Assembly: GCF_902459695.1 (NCBI RefSeq)
Contig: NZ_CABPRZ010000007.1
Location: 124,001 to 188,000, forward strand
Length of the DNA stretch: 64,000 nucleotides
Origin: Pandoraea terrae
Lineage (GTDB): Bacteria > Pseudomonadota > Gammaproteobacteria > Burkholderiales > Burkholderiaceae
Direction of reading: 5' to 3'
Below the pieces are notes generated by a model, which searched no databases, was not told the DNA's origin, and saw only the letters and a list, made by a program, of their open reading frames with translations. Positions 27,360 to 36,411 of the stretch are shown piece after piece. Position 1 is the first letter of the stretch. Each line of letters begins with the position of its first letter. The position numbers and the translations under genes were made by a program.

Positions 27360-27367
27360 CGCCCTCC

Positions 27368-28069
27368 ATGAATGGCTTGACCCCCGACGAGTGGGGCATC
27401 GTCATGCTGAGCCTGCGCGTAGGACTGTGGGGCACACTGTGCAGCCTGCCGATCGCCTATGCGGCGGCGTGGCTGCTCGCGCGCCGCAGTTTTCCCGGCA
27501 AGGCTATGCTCGACGCCCTGCTCCACCTCCCGCTCGTGCTCCCGCCCGTCGTGGTCGGCTTCGCGCTGCTCGTGTTGTTCGGCGGACAGGGCGTGATCGG
27601 CAAACTGCTGCGCGAGTGGTTCGGTTTCACGTTCGCGTTCCGCTGGACCGGTGCCGCGCTGGCGGCGGGCGTGATGGGGTTTCCGCTGCTGGTGCGCGCC
27701 ATCCGGCAGGCGCTCGAATCGGCCGACCCGAAGCTGGAGCAGGCCGCGCAGACCCTCGGCGCGAGTCCACTCGCCACTTTTCTGACGGTAACCTTGCCGC
27801 TTTCGATGACCGGCGTGCTGCACGGCTTTGTGCTCGCCTTTGCACGCGCGCTCGGCGAATTCGGCGCGACGATCACGTTCGTCTCCAATATCCCGGGCCA
27901 GACGCAAACGCTCCCGCTCGCCATCTATACCGTCACGCAAGTGCCGGAGGGCGACGCGATGGTCTGGCGCCTGTGCGCCATCTCAACGGTGCTCGCATTG
28001 GCCACTCTGATCCTGTCCGAAATGCTGATCCGCTTCGGCCACCGCAAGGCGCTCGGTCATGACGGTTGA
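27368..28069 (+). CDS. modB: Molybdate ABC transporter permease ModB
   Basis: 233 aa with five membrane segments (from LSLRVGLWGTLCSLPIAYAA on). The cytoplasmic coupling loop of ABC permeases is visible as EQAAQTLGASPLATFLTVTL, followed by GVLHGFVLAFARALGEFGAT, typical of ModB/CysT. It forms the channel dimer that receives molybdate from ModA. It lies 8 bp after modA and overlaps modC by 11 bp. Confidence 0.95.
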   Translation: MNGLTPDEWGIVMLSLRVGLWGTLCSLPIAYAAAWLLARRSFPGKAMLDALLHLPLVLPPVVVGFALLVLFGGQGVIGKLLREWFGFTFAFRWTGAALAAGVMGFPLLVRAIRQALESADPKLEQAAQTLGASPLATFLTVTLPLSMTGVLHGFVLAFARALGEFGATITFVSNIPGQTQTLPLAIYTVTQVPEGDAMVWRLCAISTVLALATLILSEMLIRFGHRKALGHDG

Positions 28070-29189
28070 AGTCAGCCTGCAACATCGCTTCGGGGCGTTC
28101 TCTCTCGACGCCAATTTTGCCGCCGGCATGGGCGTGACCGCACTGTTCGGCCCGTCGGGCAGCGGCAAGAGCTCCGTCATCAACGCAGTGGCCGGGTTGT
28201 TCCGGCCCGACGCCGGGCGCATTGCCGTCGACGGCGAAGTGCTGTTCGACAGTGCCGGGGGTATCGCGCTCGCGCCGCACCGGCGCCGCGTCGGCTACGT
28301 CTTCCAGGATGCCCGGCTGTTGCCGCACCTGAGCGTCGAGCACAACCTGCTGTTCGGCCGCTGGTTCCGGCGCCGCGAGGCCGGCGCCGCCGCGGTGCCG
28401 TTCGACCACGTGGTTGACGTCCTCAATCTCTCTCATCTGCTGGGGCGCCACCCTGGCGCGTTGTCGGGCGGCGAGAAACAGCGTGTGGGCATCGGGCGCG
28501 CCCTGCTCGCCTGTCCGAGACTGCTGCTGATGGACGAGCCCCTCGCCTCGCTCGATCAGGCCCGACGGCACGAAGTGCTCGAATACCTGGATCGCATCCG
28601 TCACGAATTGCGGCTGCCGGTGCTGTATGTCACGCATGCGCTCGACGAAGTCATGCGGCTGGCCGATCAGGTGGTGCTGTTCCAGGATGGGCGCACCGTC
28701 TCGCAAGGGGCGCCGGCGGACGTGCTCAATCTGCATCGGGAAGCACTGGACGGCTTGGGCGATGAGCCCGGCACGCTACTCGAGACGACGGTGGTCGGGC
28801 ACGACGCCGGCTACGGCCTCACGGAACTCCGCTTCTCCGGCGGACGTCTGCGCGTGCCCCGCGTGGCGGGGGCAACCGGCGACCCTTGCCGCATCCTCGT
28901 GCGTGCCCGTGATATCGCCGTGGCGACCGAACTGCCAGCGGCGTCGAGCGTGCTCAATGTATTGCCGGCGCGCGTCGAAGCCCTGCGCCTGCTGGGAGAT
29001 GCCGTCGAAGTGCGCGCGTGCGTCTCTGCGAGAGACAATGACGGCGCCGTCAACAGGGCAGATGCCGCCGGCATCGATCACCCTACGACGCTGGTCGCAC
29101 GCATCACGCGCTACTCAGCCGATCAATTGCGTCTGACGCCTGGCACCGACGTCTTTCTGCTCATCAAATCTGTCGCGCTCACCCGCTGA
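28059..29189 (+). CDS. modC: Molybdate ABC transporter ATP-binding protein ModC
   Basis: 376 aa. Walker A GPSGSGKS at 31-38, signature LSGGE at 135-139 and Walker B LLLMDE at 155-160 are all intact. The C-terminal ~80 residues (ILVRARDIAVATELPAASSV, LPARVEALRLLGDAVEVRAC) are the Mop domain that binds molybdate and allows feedback inhibition. It overlaps modB by 11 bp and ends 10 bp from the convergent ModE-like gene. Confidence 0.95.
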   Translation: MTVEVSLQHRFGAFSLDANFAAGMGVTALFGPSGSGKSSVINAVAGLFRPDAGRIAVDGEVLFDSAGGIALAPHRRRVGYVFQDARLLPHLSVEHNLLFGRWFRRREAGAAAVPFDHVVDVLNLSHLLGRHPGALSGGEKQRVGIGRALLACPRLLLMDEPLASLDQARRHEVLEYLDRIRHELRLPVLYVTHALDEVMRLADQVVLFQDGRTVSQGAPADVLNLHREALDGLGDEPGTLLETTVVGHDAGYGLTELRFSGGRLRVPRVAGATGDPCRILVRARDIAVATELPAASSVLNVLPARVEALRLLGDAVEVRACVSARDNDGAVNRADAAGIDHPTTLVARITRYSADQLRLTPGTDVFLLIKSVALTR

Positions 29190-29199
29190 CGATGCCCCC

Positions 29200-29577
29200 T
29201 CACGCAGATGACTTGATCACGTTGGCGAACGTTTCGATGCGGTCGTCCAGCCACTCGTGCATCTCCGAGATCAACGCCTCGTATTGCGAAGCCATGGATT
29301 GCCCCAACGGCGTCAAGGCAGCGCCGCCCCCGGCCGCCCCGCCGATATGGCGCGCGACCAGCGGCTCACGGAACGCATGATTCATGGCATCGACGAGCAA
29401 CCATGCGCGCCGATACGACATGCCGAGTTCGCGGGCAGCGGCGGAAATCGATCCGGTCCGTTCGATCTCGCGCAGCAGCGCCAGCTTGCCCGGGCCGAAC
29501 ACCGGCGTCTCGCCATCGCGAATACGAATGCGCAAGTCGTAGCCGACCGGTGCGCCGGGTGCGCGCTCAACGGACAT
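29200..29577 (-). CDS. Short ModE-like winged-helix regulator without Mop domains
   Basis: 125 aa. The DNA-binding part matches the N-terminal domain of ModE: LALLREIERTGSISAAAREL, then GMSYRRAWLLVDAMNHAF and AALTPLGQSMASQYEAL. Full ModE is about 260 aa with two molybdate-binding Mop domains; these are missing, so molybdate cannot be sensed in the usual way unless a partner does so. It overlaps the end of coxG by 11 bp and converges on modC. It could bind the box before modA or regulate the Mo-hydroxylase genes. Confidence 0.85.
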   Translation of the reverse strand: MSVERAPGAPVGYDLRIRIRDGETPVFGPGKLALLREIERTGSISAAARELGMSYRRAWLLVDAMNHAFREPLVARHIGGAAGGGAALTPLGQSMASQYEALISEMHEWLDDRIETFANVIKSSA

Positions 29578-30196
29578 GGTTGCCGATCACGATGGCCGCG
29601 ATCGCCAGGATCGCCATCAGCGCCCAAACCCACCAACGGTGCTGCCATTTCCGCGGTAGCGGCAAGCCGGTGGACGCTACGCTGCCCGCCTCTGCGCCAC
29701 GGCCTGTCGTGGCGTCGCGATCGCTCGGCACCCCCTCCCCCGCCGCCAGCGCCCCCGGGGCGACAATGGCGGCGAACCGCGTGAAAAAATCATCGGCAAG
29801 CTTGCGCGCCGCACCGTCGATCAGCCGGGAGCCGACCTGCGCAAGCTTGCCGCCAACCTGCGCATTCGCTTCGTACGCGAGCACGGTCTCGCTCACGCCC
29901 TGCTTGTGCAGCGTGACAGCCGCCTGCCCCTTGCCGAAGCCGGCCGCGCCGCCCTGTCCATCGAAATGAAGTGTGTACGACTTGGGGGGAATCACGTCGC
30001 TCAGCGTCAGCTTGCCGGTAAAGCGCGCCTTCACCGGCCCCACCGACGCCGTCATGGCGACCGTAAATGTATGCGCGTCGACACGGTCGAGCGATTCGCA
30101 GCCCGGAATGCATTGCTGCAGTACGCCCGGGTCGTTGAGCGCAACCCACACCACGTCCTGCGCGACTGGCAGCACCCGGCTGTTTTGCAGTTCCAT
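29567..30196 (-). CDS. coxG: CoxG-like SRPBCC protein with C-terminal membrane anchor
   Basis: 209 aa. Residues 1-145 are the CoxG form of the SRPBCC fold (DVVWVALNDPGVLQQCIPGC, TGKLTLSDVIPPKSYTLHF, NAQVGGKLAQVGSRLIDGAA). A linker then leads to a C-terminal helix (WVWALMAILAIAAIVIGNHV) that should anchor it in the membrane. CoxG proteins recruit CO-dehydrogenase-type enzymes to the cytoplasmic membrane in known systems. It is 112 bp downstream of coxE and overlaps the ModE-like gene. Confidence 0.9.
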   Translation of the reverse strand: MELQNSRVLPVAQDVVWVALNDPGVLQQCIPGCESLDRVDAHTFTVAMTASVGPVKARFTGKLTLSDVIPPKSYTLHFDGQGGAAGFGKGQAAVTLHKQGVSETVLAYEANAQVGGKLAQVGSRLIDGAARKLADDFFTRFAAIVAPGALAAGEGVPSDRDATTGRGAEAGSVASTGLPLPRKWQHRWWVWALMAILAIAAIVIGNHVR

Positions 30197-30308
30197 CGTC
30201 TGGACTCCCGTTTATTCAGGCGATGCATCGCCATCGCGTCATCGGCATTGTGACACGCGCCAGCACCCGGCAACAGCCGCAGCGCAATATTGCGGCCTTG
30301 TCCGATGG

Positions 30309-31487
30309 TCAGCATGCATGCCGGCCCAACGCCTGTGACAATTGCGCCAGCGATGCGAGATCGTGCACGGGCAGATGGCGATCGACCCACGGCAACATCG
30401 CCCGCACGCCGCCGGCCTTCGGCGCAAAGCCGGCGTAGCGCAACAGGGGGTTGAGCCAGAGAATCTGCCGGCTGCAAAGGCGCAGGCGCGCCATCGCTTC
30501 GCCCAGCACGGCAGGGTCGCCGCGATCGAGGCCGTCCGTCACAAGCAGGACGGCCGCACGCCGCGCCAACAAGCGCCGCGCCCATTGGCGGTGGAAGGTC
30601 TGGAGGCAGGGGCCGATGCGCGTGCCGCCCGACCAATCGGGCACCGCGCGCGCCACGGCGCGCATGGCGTCGTCCACGTCGCGCGCGCGCAGGCAGCGCG
30701 TGACATCGGTCAGGCGTGTTCCAAAGAGAAATACGCTCAGCGATTCGCGCCGCCCAAGCGCATGCAGGAAATGAAGCAGCACGCGCGTGTAACGGTGCAT
30801 CGACCCCGAGATGTCGCACAGCGCCACGATCGGCGGCGGCCTGCGGACCCGCTGCCGGTGCGGCAGCCGCTGCAATTCGCCACCTTGGCGCAAACGTTCG
30901 CGCAGTGCAGCGCGCAGGTCGATACGGCCCCGGCCGCCCGCTTGCCAGCGCCGCGTCACGATCTCGCGAAACGGCATCGCGAAGCGGGCAATCCATCGGC
31001 GCGCTTCGGCCCACTCCTGCGGCGTCATCTGCTCGAAGTCACGCGTCATGAGCCGTTCGCGCTCGGAAAACGTCGCCATCGCCTCGAACTCGGTGCGGCG
31101 CGGCGACGGCGTCCTGGCGGCATCGGGTTGCGAGGCGCGCGGCGCAAGCGCGTGGCTCACGCGCGGGCTGACCGGCAGATCGCCGGCCAGGCGCCCGGCG
31201 ATTTTCGGTAATGGCAACCGTGCTGCGCGAGCCAGCAGATCCGGATCGCGCCAGAACACGGCAAACGCCTGATCGAAGATCGCTTGCTGGTCGCGCCGGG
31301 TGACGAGCACGCTCGCCAGCGCGGCATGCCAGTCGTCGCGGCGCGCCACGCCGACAAGGCTCACCGCCATCAACGCGTCGGCGGCATGGGCGGGACCGAT
31401 CGGCAGGCCGGCGATCCTCAGCACCCGCGCAAAGTGCATCACGTTCTCGGCGAGCCGGCCGTCGCCCTCAAACGTTCCATCCGTCAT
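30309..31487 (-). CDS. coxE: CoxE-like von Willebrand factor A domain protein
   Basis: 392 aa from the ATG at 31487, which overlaps the coxD stop by 4 bp; a longer frame to 31787 reads through coxD in the wrong frame. The C-terminal VWA domain carries the metal site DISGS (CDISGSMHRYTRVLLHFL) and TDGLDRGDP. In Oligotropha-type clusters CoxD and CoxE work together in maturation of the Mo/Cu active site. The N-terminal ~200 residues are basic and helical. Part of the minus-strand cox operon. Confidence 0.9.
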   Translation of the reverse strand: MTDGTFEGDGRLAENVMHFARVLRIAGLPIGPAHAADALMAVSLVGVARRDDWHAALASVLVTRRDQQAIFDQAFAVFWRDPDLLARAARLPLPKIAGRLAGDLPVSPRVSHALAPRASQPDAARTPSPRRTEFEAMATFSERERLMTRDFEQMTPQEWAEARRWIARFAMPFREIVTRRWQAGGRGRIDLRAALRERLRQGGELQRLPHRQRVRRPPPIVALCDISGSMHRYTRVLLHFLHALGRRESLSVFLFGTRLTDVTRCLRARDVDDAMRAVARAVPDWSGGTRIGPCLQTFHRQWARRLLARRAAVLLVTDGLDRGDPAVLGEAMARLRLCSRQILWLNPLLRYAGFAPKAGGVRAMLPWVDRHLPVHDLASLAQLSQALGRHAC

Positions 31488-32440
31488 GGCGTGGTATTCC
31501 CGCCGCCCAGGCCGGCCTGAATGTCGCGCAGCAACGCAAGCGCCGCGTCGCCCTGCACCCGGGCGAGATCGTCCTGATACTTGAGCAATGCGCCGAGCGT
31601 CGCATCGATCATGTCGGCATCGAGCGAAACGCAGTCGAGCGTCATCAGCGCGCGTGTCCAGTCGAGCGTTTCCGCCACGCCCGGCGCCTTGTAGAGATCG
31701 CCTTCGCGCAAACGCTGCACGAATGCGACCACCTGCTCCGTCAGTGCTTCGGGTGCGTCGGGCACCTTGCGGCGCAGGATCGCCCATTCGCGGCGCGCGT
31801 CGGGGTAGTCGACCCAGTGGTAGAGACAGCGCCGCTTGATCGCATCGTGAATCTCGCGCGTGCGATTCGACGTGATGACGACCACGGGCGGCGTGGCGGC
31901 GCGTAACGTGCCGAACTCCGGAATGCTCAACTGGAATTCGGAGAGCACTTCGAGCAGAAACGCGTCGAACGGTTCGTCCGCACGATCGAGCTCGTCGATG
32001 AGCAATACCGGCGCGCCGCGCGGATTCGGCATCAGCGCTTGCGCCAACGGCCGCTTCAGCAGGAATGCGTCGCCGTACAGCCGTCCGGCAAGCTGCTGCG
32101 TATCAAGGGCGGCGCCGGGCCCGCCTCCGGCGGCATGCGCCGCCTCGGAAAGCCGGATCTCGAGCACTTGGCGCGCGTAGTCCCATTCGTAGGCGGCCGA
32201 TGCAATATCGAGCCCCTCGAAGCATTGCAGGCGAATCAGATCGCGATCCAGCATCGCCGCCAACGCACGCGCCACCTCCGTCTTGCCGACGCCCGCCTCG
32301 CCTTCGAGAAACAGCGGGCGTCCCATGCGCAAGCCCAGAAAGACAGTTGTCGCCAATTGTCGCGTGGCAAGGTAATCGGCGTCGGCGAGTGCCGCCAACA
32401 CCGCATCGACGGACGCCGGGTGCGGGTTTCCGTCAGGCAT
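31484..32440 (-). CDS. coxD: CoxD-like MoxR-family AAA+ ATPase
   Basis: 318 aa from the ATG at 32440, overlapping the coxM stop by 8 bp; a GTG at 32461 is the alternative. Walker A is GEAGVGKTE near residue 48, Walker B VLLIDELDRADEPFDAFLLE, and sensor 1 VVVITSNRTREIHDAIKRRC. MoxR ATPases pair with VWA proteins as chaperones for metal-enzyme assembly, which fits the coupled coxE gene. It likely acts in the cytoplasm on the hydroxylase encoded upstream. Confidence 0.92.
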   Translation of the reverse strand: MPDGNPHPASVDAVLAALADADYLATRQLATTVFLGLRMGRPLFLEGEAGVGKTEVARALAAMLDRDLIRLQCFEGLDIASAAYEWDYARQVLEIRLSEAAHAAGGGPGAALDTQQLAGRLYGDAFLLKRPLAQALMPNPRGAPVLLIDELDRADEPFDAFLLEVLSEFQLSIPEFGTLRAATPPVVVITSNRTREIHDAIKRRCLYHWVDYPDARREWAILRRKVPDAPEALTEQVVAFVQRLREGDLYKAPGVAETLDWTRALMTLDCVSLDADMIDATLGALLKYQDDLARVQGDAALALLRDIQAGLGGGNTTP

Positions 32441-33233
32441 GCAATGCGGCCTCCACGGCACGGCGCGTCATCACCTGCACGAGATGCGCACGGTACTCGG
32501 CGCTGCCATGCATATCGCCCGACATGTCGGCCGGACTGACGGACAGCCCGTCAACGGCCTCCGGCGTGAATTTTGCGGTCAACGCCTGCTCGGCAGCCGT
32601 GAAGCGGAACACGCTGGGCGCGGCGCCCGTCACCGCCACGTGCACGCCCGCCGCCCCCTGCGCGACGAACACGCCCACCAGCGCAAAGCGCGACGCGGGC
32701 TGGCGGAATTTGACATAAGCCGCACGCTGCACCACGGGGAACGCCACCGCCGTGATGATCTCGCCGGGCTGCAACGCCGTCTCGAACATGCCGAGGAAAA
32801 AGTCGTCGGCGGCGATTTCCCGGCGATCGGTTCGCACGGTCGCGCCAAGGCCCAGCACGGCGGCCGGATAACACGCGGCCGGATCGTCGTTGGCCAGCGA
32901 CCCGCCCAGCGTGCCGCGATTGCGCACCTGCCGGTCGCCAATACCTTCGGCCAAGGCGGCGAGCGCGGGAATCGCCTGCCGGACTTCGGCCGATGCTGCG
33001 ACTTCCGCATGCGAGGTCATCGCGCCGATCACAAGGCGGTCGCCGTCACGGCGAATGCCGCGCAACGACGCGATGCCGCCGAGATCGATCACATCCGACG
33101 GCGCGGCGAGTCCGAGTTTCATGGCCGGCAACAGGCTCTGACCACCGGCGATGAGCTTCGCGTCCGGGTGAGCGGCAAGTCCTTGCACGGCTTGCGCGAC
33201 ATCGGCGGGTCGGTGATAGTCGAACGTCTTCAT
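32433..33233 (-). CDS. coxM: CoxM-like FAD subunit of a molybdenum hydroxylase
   Basis: 266 aa. FAD-binding motifs of the CO-dehydrogenase medium subunit are present: LIAGGQSLLPAMKLGLAAPS and RNRGTLGGSLANDDPAACYP. The N-terminal MKTFDYHRPADVAQAVQGL start is typical. The subunit passes electrons from the Fe-S subunit to an acceptor. It lies 24 bp after coxL; note that the gene order here is S-L-M rather than the M-S-L of Oligotropha. Confidence 0.93.
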   Translation of the reverse strand: MKTFDYHRPADVAQAVQGLAAHPDAKLIAGGQSLLPAMKLGLAAPSDVIDLGGIASLRGIRRDGDRLVIGAMTSHAEVAASAEVRQAIPALAALAEGIGDRQVRNRGTLGGSLANDDPAACYPAAVLGLGATVRTDRREIAADDFFLGMFETALQPGEIITAVAFPVVQRAAYVKFRQPASRFALVGVFVAQGAAGVHVAVTGAAPSVFRFTAAEQALTAKFTPEAVDGLSVSPADMSGDMHGSAEYRAHLVQVMTRRAVEAALHA

Positions 33234-33257
33234 GGCAACGCTCCTGTCGATGTCGTA

Positions 33258-35660
33258 TCAGGCGCCCGCAGGCGCGGATGTCTGCTGACGTTGCTGCAAC
33301 GCCTGCCATACGCGTTCGGCGGTCGCCGGCATTTCCAGATGCAACACGCCGATCGCATCCGTGATGGCATTGATCACCGCCGCGGGCGATCCGATCGCGC
33401 CCGCTTCGCCGCACCCCTTCACCCCCAGCGGATTGTGCGTGCACGGCGTGCAGGTCGTCGCGACCTGAAAGTCAGGCAGGTCGTCGGCGCGCGGCATCGC
33501 GTAGTCCATATACGACCCCGTCACCAACTGACCGCTTTCCGGATCGTACACACACCCTTCGAGCAACGCCTGCCCGATCCCTTGGGCGAGCCCGCCATGC
33601 ACCTGGCCCTCGACGATCATCGGATTGACGATGTTGCCGAAGTCGTCGACAGCGGTCATCGCCACGATCTCCGTTTGTCCCGTCTGCGGATCGACCTCGA
33701 CCTCGCAAATATGGCTGCCGGCAGGAAACGTAAAGTTCGTCGGGTCGTAGAACGCCGTCTCGTCGAGTCCGGGCTCCAGCGTCTCGAGCGGATAGTTGTG
33801 CGGCACGTAGGCGGACAATGCAATCTGCGCGAACGGCAGGCTGCGGTCGGTGCCGGCCACCGTAAACTTGCCGGCGTCGAACTCGATATCGTCTTCCGCC
33901 GCCTCGAGCATGTGCGCGGCGATCTTGCGGCTCTTGGCGACGACCTTGTCGAGCGCCTTCATCAGCGCCGTGCCGCCAACAGCCAACGAACGCGATCCAT
34001 ACGTCCCCATCCCGAACGGCACACGGCCGGTATCGCCGTGCACGACGTCGACGTCATCGATGCCGATGCCGAGCCGGTCCGCGACGATCTGCGAAAACGT
34101 GGTTTCGTGCCCCTGGCCGTGGCTGTGCGAGCCGGTGAATACCGTCACCTTGCCGGTCGGATGCACGCGCACTTCGCCGGCTTCGAACAACCCCGCGCGC
34201 GCGCCCAACTGGCCCGCGATGTTCGACGGCGCGAGACCGCACGCCTCGATGTAGCAGGAGAAGCCCAATCCGCGCAGCATGCCGCGCTGCTTCGCCGCCT
34301 CGCGGCGCGCCGGGAAACCGGCCACGTCGGCCAACTGCAGCGCACGGTCAAGACTGGCGGTGTAGTCGCCGGTGTCATAGCACAACGCAACGGGTGTCTG
34401 GTAGGGGAATGTCTTGATGAAATTGCGCCGCCGCAACTCGGCCGGATCGATGCCGGTCTCACGCGCGGCCGTCTCCACCAGCCGCTCGACGACATAGGTC
34501 GCCTCGGGCCGGCCCGCGCCGCGGTATGCATCGACCGGCGAGGTGTGCGTGAACACGCCCGTGACTTCGCAGAAAATCGCCGGCGTGGCGTATTGCCCGG
34601 CAAGCAGCGTGGCGTAGAGGATCGTCGGCACGCACGACGAGAACGTCGACAGATACGCGCCGAGATTGGCTTTCGTATGCACGCGCATTGCGAGGAACTT
34701 GCCATCCGCGTCCAGCGCGAGTTCGGCGGTGGTCGCGTGATCGCGTCCGTGCGCATCCGACAGAAACGCTTCGGCGCGCTCGGCGGTCCATTTGATCGGA
34801 CGATTCAGTTGCTTGCTCGCCCACACCAACGCCGTTTCCTCGGCGTAGAGAAAGATCTTCGAACCGAAGCCGCCGCCAACGTCGGGCGCGATGACGCGCA
34901 GCTTGTGCTCGGGAATGCCGAGCACGAACGCGGCCATGAGCAAACGTTCGACGTGGGGGTTCTGATTCGCGACGTACAGTGTGTAGCTCTCGTCGGCGCG
35001 GCTGTACGCCGCAACAGCGGCGCGCGGCTCGATCGCGTTCGGAATCAGCCGATTATTGACGAACGTCAGCGTCGTGACGTGTGCAGCCTTCGCGAACCCG
35101 GCGTCGGTCGCCGCGCGATCGCCCAGCGTCCACACATAGCAGCGGTTGTCGGGCGCGATATCGTGAACGGACGGCGCGCCCGCCGCCACCGCCTGCTCGG
35201 GGGATACGACCGCGTCGAGCGGCGTGTAATCAACTTCGACGCGCTCCGCCGCCTCGCGCGCGGCCGACAGCGTTTCCGCCACGACCATCGCGACGTGATC
35301 GCCGACATACCTTACGGTGTCGATCGCGAGAATCGGGTGCGGCGGCTCCTTCATGGGCTGCCCGTCGGCGCCGGTAATCAGCCAGCCGCACGGCAGACCG
35401 CCGATGCCGGCCGCCTTGATGTCGTCCCCCGTGAAAATGCCCACCACGCCGGGCACTGCGCGGGCGGCATCGAGCCGGTAGCCGCCGATGCGGGCGTGCG
35501 CATGCGGCGAACGCACGAACACGGCGTAAGTCTGACCGGCGAGCTGGACGTCGTCGGTATATTGTCCGGCGCCGGTCAGGAAGCGGTAGTCTTCCTTTCG
35601 GCGCACCGACGCGCCGATGCCGGCGGACGCGTCGCGGGTATCAACAGGTACGGCGCTCAT
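33258..35660 (-). CDS. coxL: CoxL-like large (molybdopterin) subunit, form II type
   Basis: 800 aa from the ATG at 35660, overlapping the small-subunit stop by 4 bp. Xanthine-oxidase fold landmarks include [31 protein letters not shown], and the catalytic glutamate motif [12 protein letters not shown] near the C-terminus. The active-site loop reads [12 protein letters not shown]. True CO dehydrogenases (form I) have AYRCSFR there, with the copper-binding cysteine. This one is therefore form II, with an unknown substrate: an aldehyde, N-heterocycle or possibly CO at low rate. Confidence 0.92.
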   Translation of the reverse strand: MSAVPVDTRDASAGIGASVRRKEDYRFLTGAGQYTDDVQLAGQTYAVFVRSPHAHARIGGYRLDAARAVPGVVGIFTGDDIKAAGIGGLPCGWLITGADGQPMKEPPHPILAIDTVRYVGDHVAMVVAETLSAAREAAERVEVDYTPLDAVVSPEQAVAAGAPSVHDIAPDNRCYVWTLGDRAATDAGFAKAAHVTTLTFVNNRLIPNAIEPRAAVAAYSRADESYTLYVANQNPHVERLLMAAFVLGIPEHKLRVIAPDVGGGFGSKIFLYAEETALVWASKQLNRPIKWTAERAEAFLSDAHGRDHATTAELALDADGKFLAMRVHTKANLGAYLSTFSSCVPTILYATLLAGQYATPAIFCEVTGVFTHTSPVDAYRGAGRPEATYVVERLVETAARETGIDPAELRRRNFIKTFPYQTPVALCYDTGDYTASLDRALQLADVAGFPARREAAKQRGMLRGLGFSCYIEACGLAPSNIAGQLGARAGLFEAGEVRVHPTGKVTVFTGSHSHGQGHETTFSQIVADRLGIGIDDVDVVHGDTGRVPFGMGTYGSRSLAVGGTALMKALDKVVAKSRKIAAHMLEAAEDDIEFDAGKFTVAGTDRSLPFAQIALSAYVPHNYPLETLEPGLDETAFYDPTNFTFPAGSHICEVEVDPQTGQTEIVAMTAVDDFGNIVNPMIVEGQVHGGLAQGIGQALLEGCVYDPESGQLVTGSYMDYAMPRADDLPDFQVATTCTPCTHNPLGVKGCGEAGAIGSPAAVINAITDAIGVLHLEMPATAERVWQALQQRQQTSAPAGA

Positions 35661-36142
35661 GAGCGGCCTCCTTTCGCCTGCATCGCGGCGAGCCCGGACT
35701 GCACGGCGCGCACGATGTTGTGATACCCGGTGCAACGGCAGAAATTGCCGTCGAGCGCGCGGCGGATCGCCGCTTCATCGGGTACACCGCCGGTGGTATC
35801 GATGGCGCACGCGCTCATCACCATGCCCGGGGTGCAAAAGCCGCACTGCAGCCCGTGATGCTCGCGAAACGCCGCCTGCATCGGATGCAACGCCCCGTCG
35901 CTCGCAAGTCCTTCGATGGTCACGACCGTCGCGTCCTGCGCCTGCACGGCCAGCAACGAGCACGCCTTGACGGCGCGTCCGTCCAGCAGCACGGTGCAAG
36001 CACCGCATTGCGACGTATCGCAGCCGACGTGCGTACCGGTCAGGCGAAGCTGGTTGCGGAGAAAATCGACGAGAAGCGTTTCGGCGGGAAGGTCGGCGGC
36101 CACGGGCGCGCCGTTGACCGTCAGTGACACGTGGACTGACAT
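35657..36142 (-). CDS. coxS: CoxS-like [2Fe-2S] small subunit
   Basis: 161 aa from the ATG at 36142. A plant-type [2Fe-2S] cluster is held by [17 protein letters not shown] plus a later Cys (KACSLL). The second cluster is in the helical domain ([32 protein letters not shown]). All eight cysteines are present. First gene of the minus-strand cox operon, overlapping coxL by 4 bp. It carries electrons from the Mo site to the FAD subunit. Confidence 0.95.
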   Translation of the reverse strand: MSVHVSLTVNGAPVAADLPAETLLVDFLRNQLRLTGTHVGCDTSQCGACTVLLDGRAVKACSLLAVQAQDATVVTIEGLASDGALHPMQAAFREHHGLQCGFCTPGMVMSACAIDTTGGVPDEAAIRRALDGNFCRCTGYHNIVRAVQSGLAAMQAKGGRS

Positions 36143-36411
36143 GGGGCGTCTCCTGAAACGATTGTTCTGAGCGAAAGCACAAGACAACAACGAAGGACGA
36201 CAGCCTGCAACCGCCGGACGTTGCCGGCGCGGGCGCAAGTTTCATTGTTCTGCGTTCGCCCCCGCCTGACAAGGGGCATTTCCCCGCCGGGCCGCCCACG
36301 CCCGTCCGAAGGGGCGTTCTATTTAGCCGGATACAGCGCAGGTGGAAACTGGCTATACTCGTCGCATGGACAAAACGTGCGGTCTGGTCTGACCGCCGGG
36401 AGACCCGGGAC

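Noticed and set aside
31488-31787. An N-terminal extension of the coxE gene
   Set aside because: It overlaps coxD in another frame, and an ATGA junction marks the true start at 31487.
32439-35723. A 1094-residue plus-strand frame across the cox genes
   Set aside because: It is antisense to coxM and coxL, with arginine/histidine-rich composition and no domain.
33258-36142. Annotation of the Mo-hydroxylase as aerobic CO dehydrogenase
   Set aside because: The active-site loop is AYRGAGR, without the copper-binding cysteine of AYRCSFR-type CO dehydrogenases.
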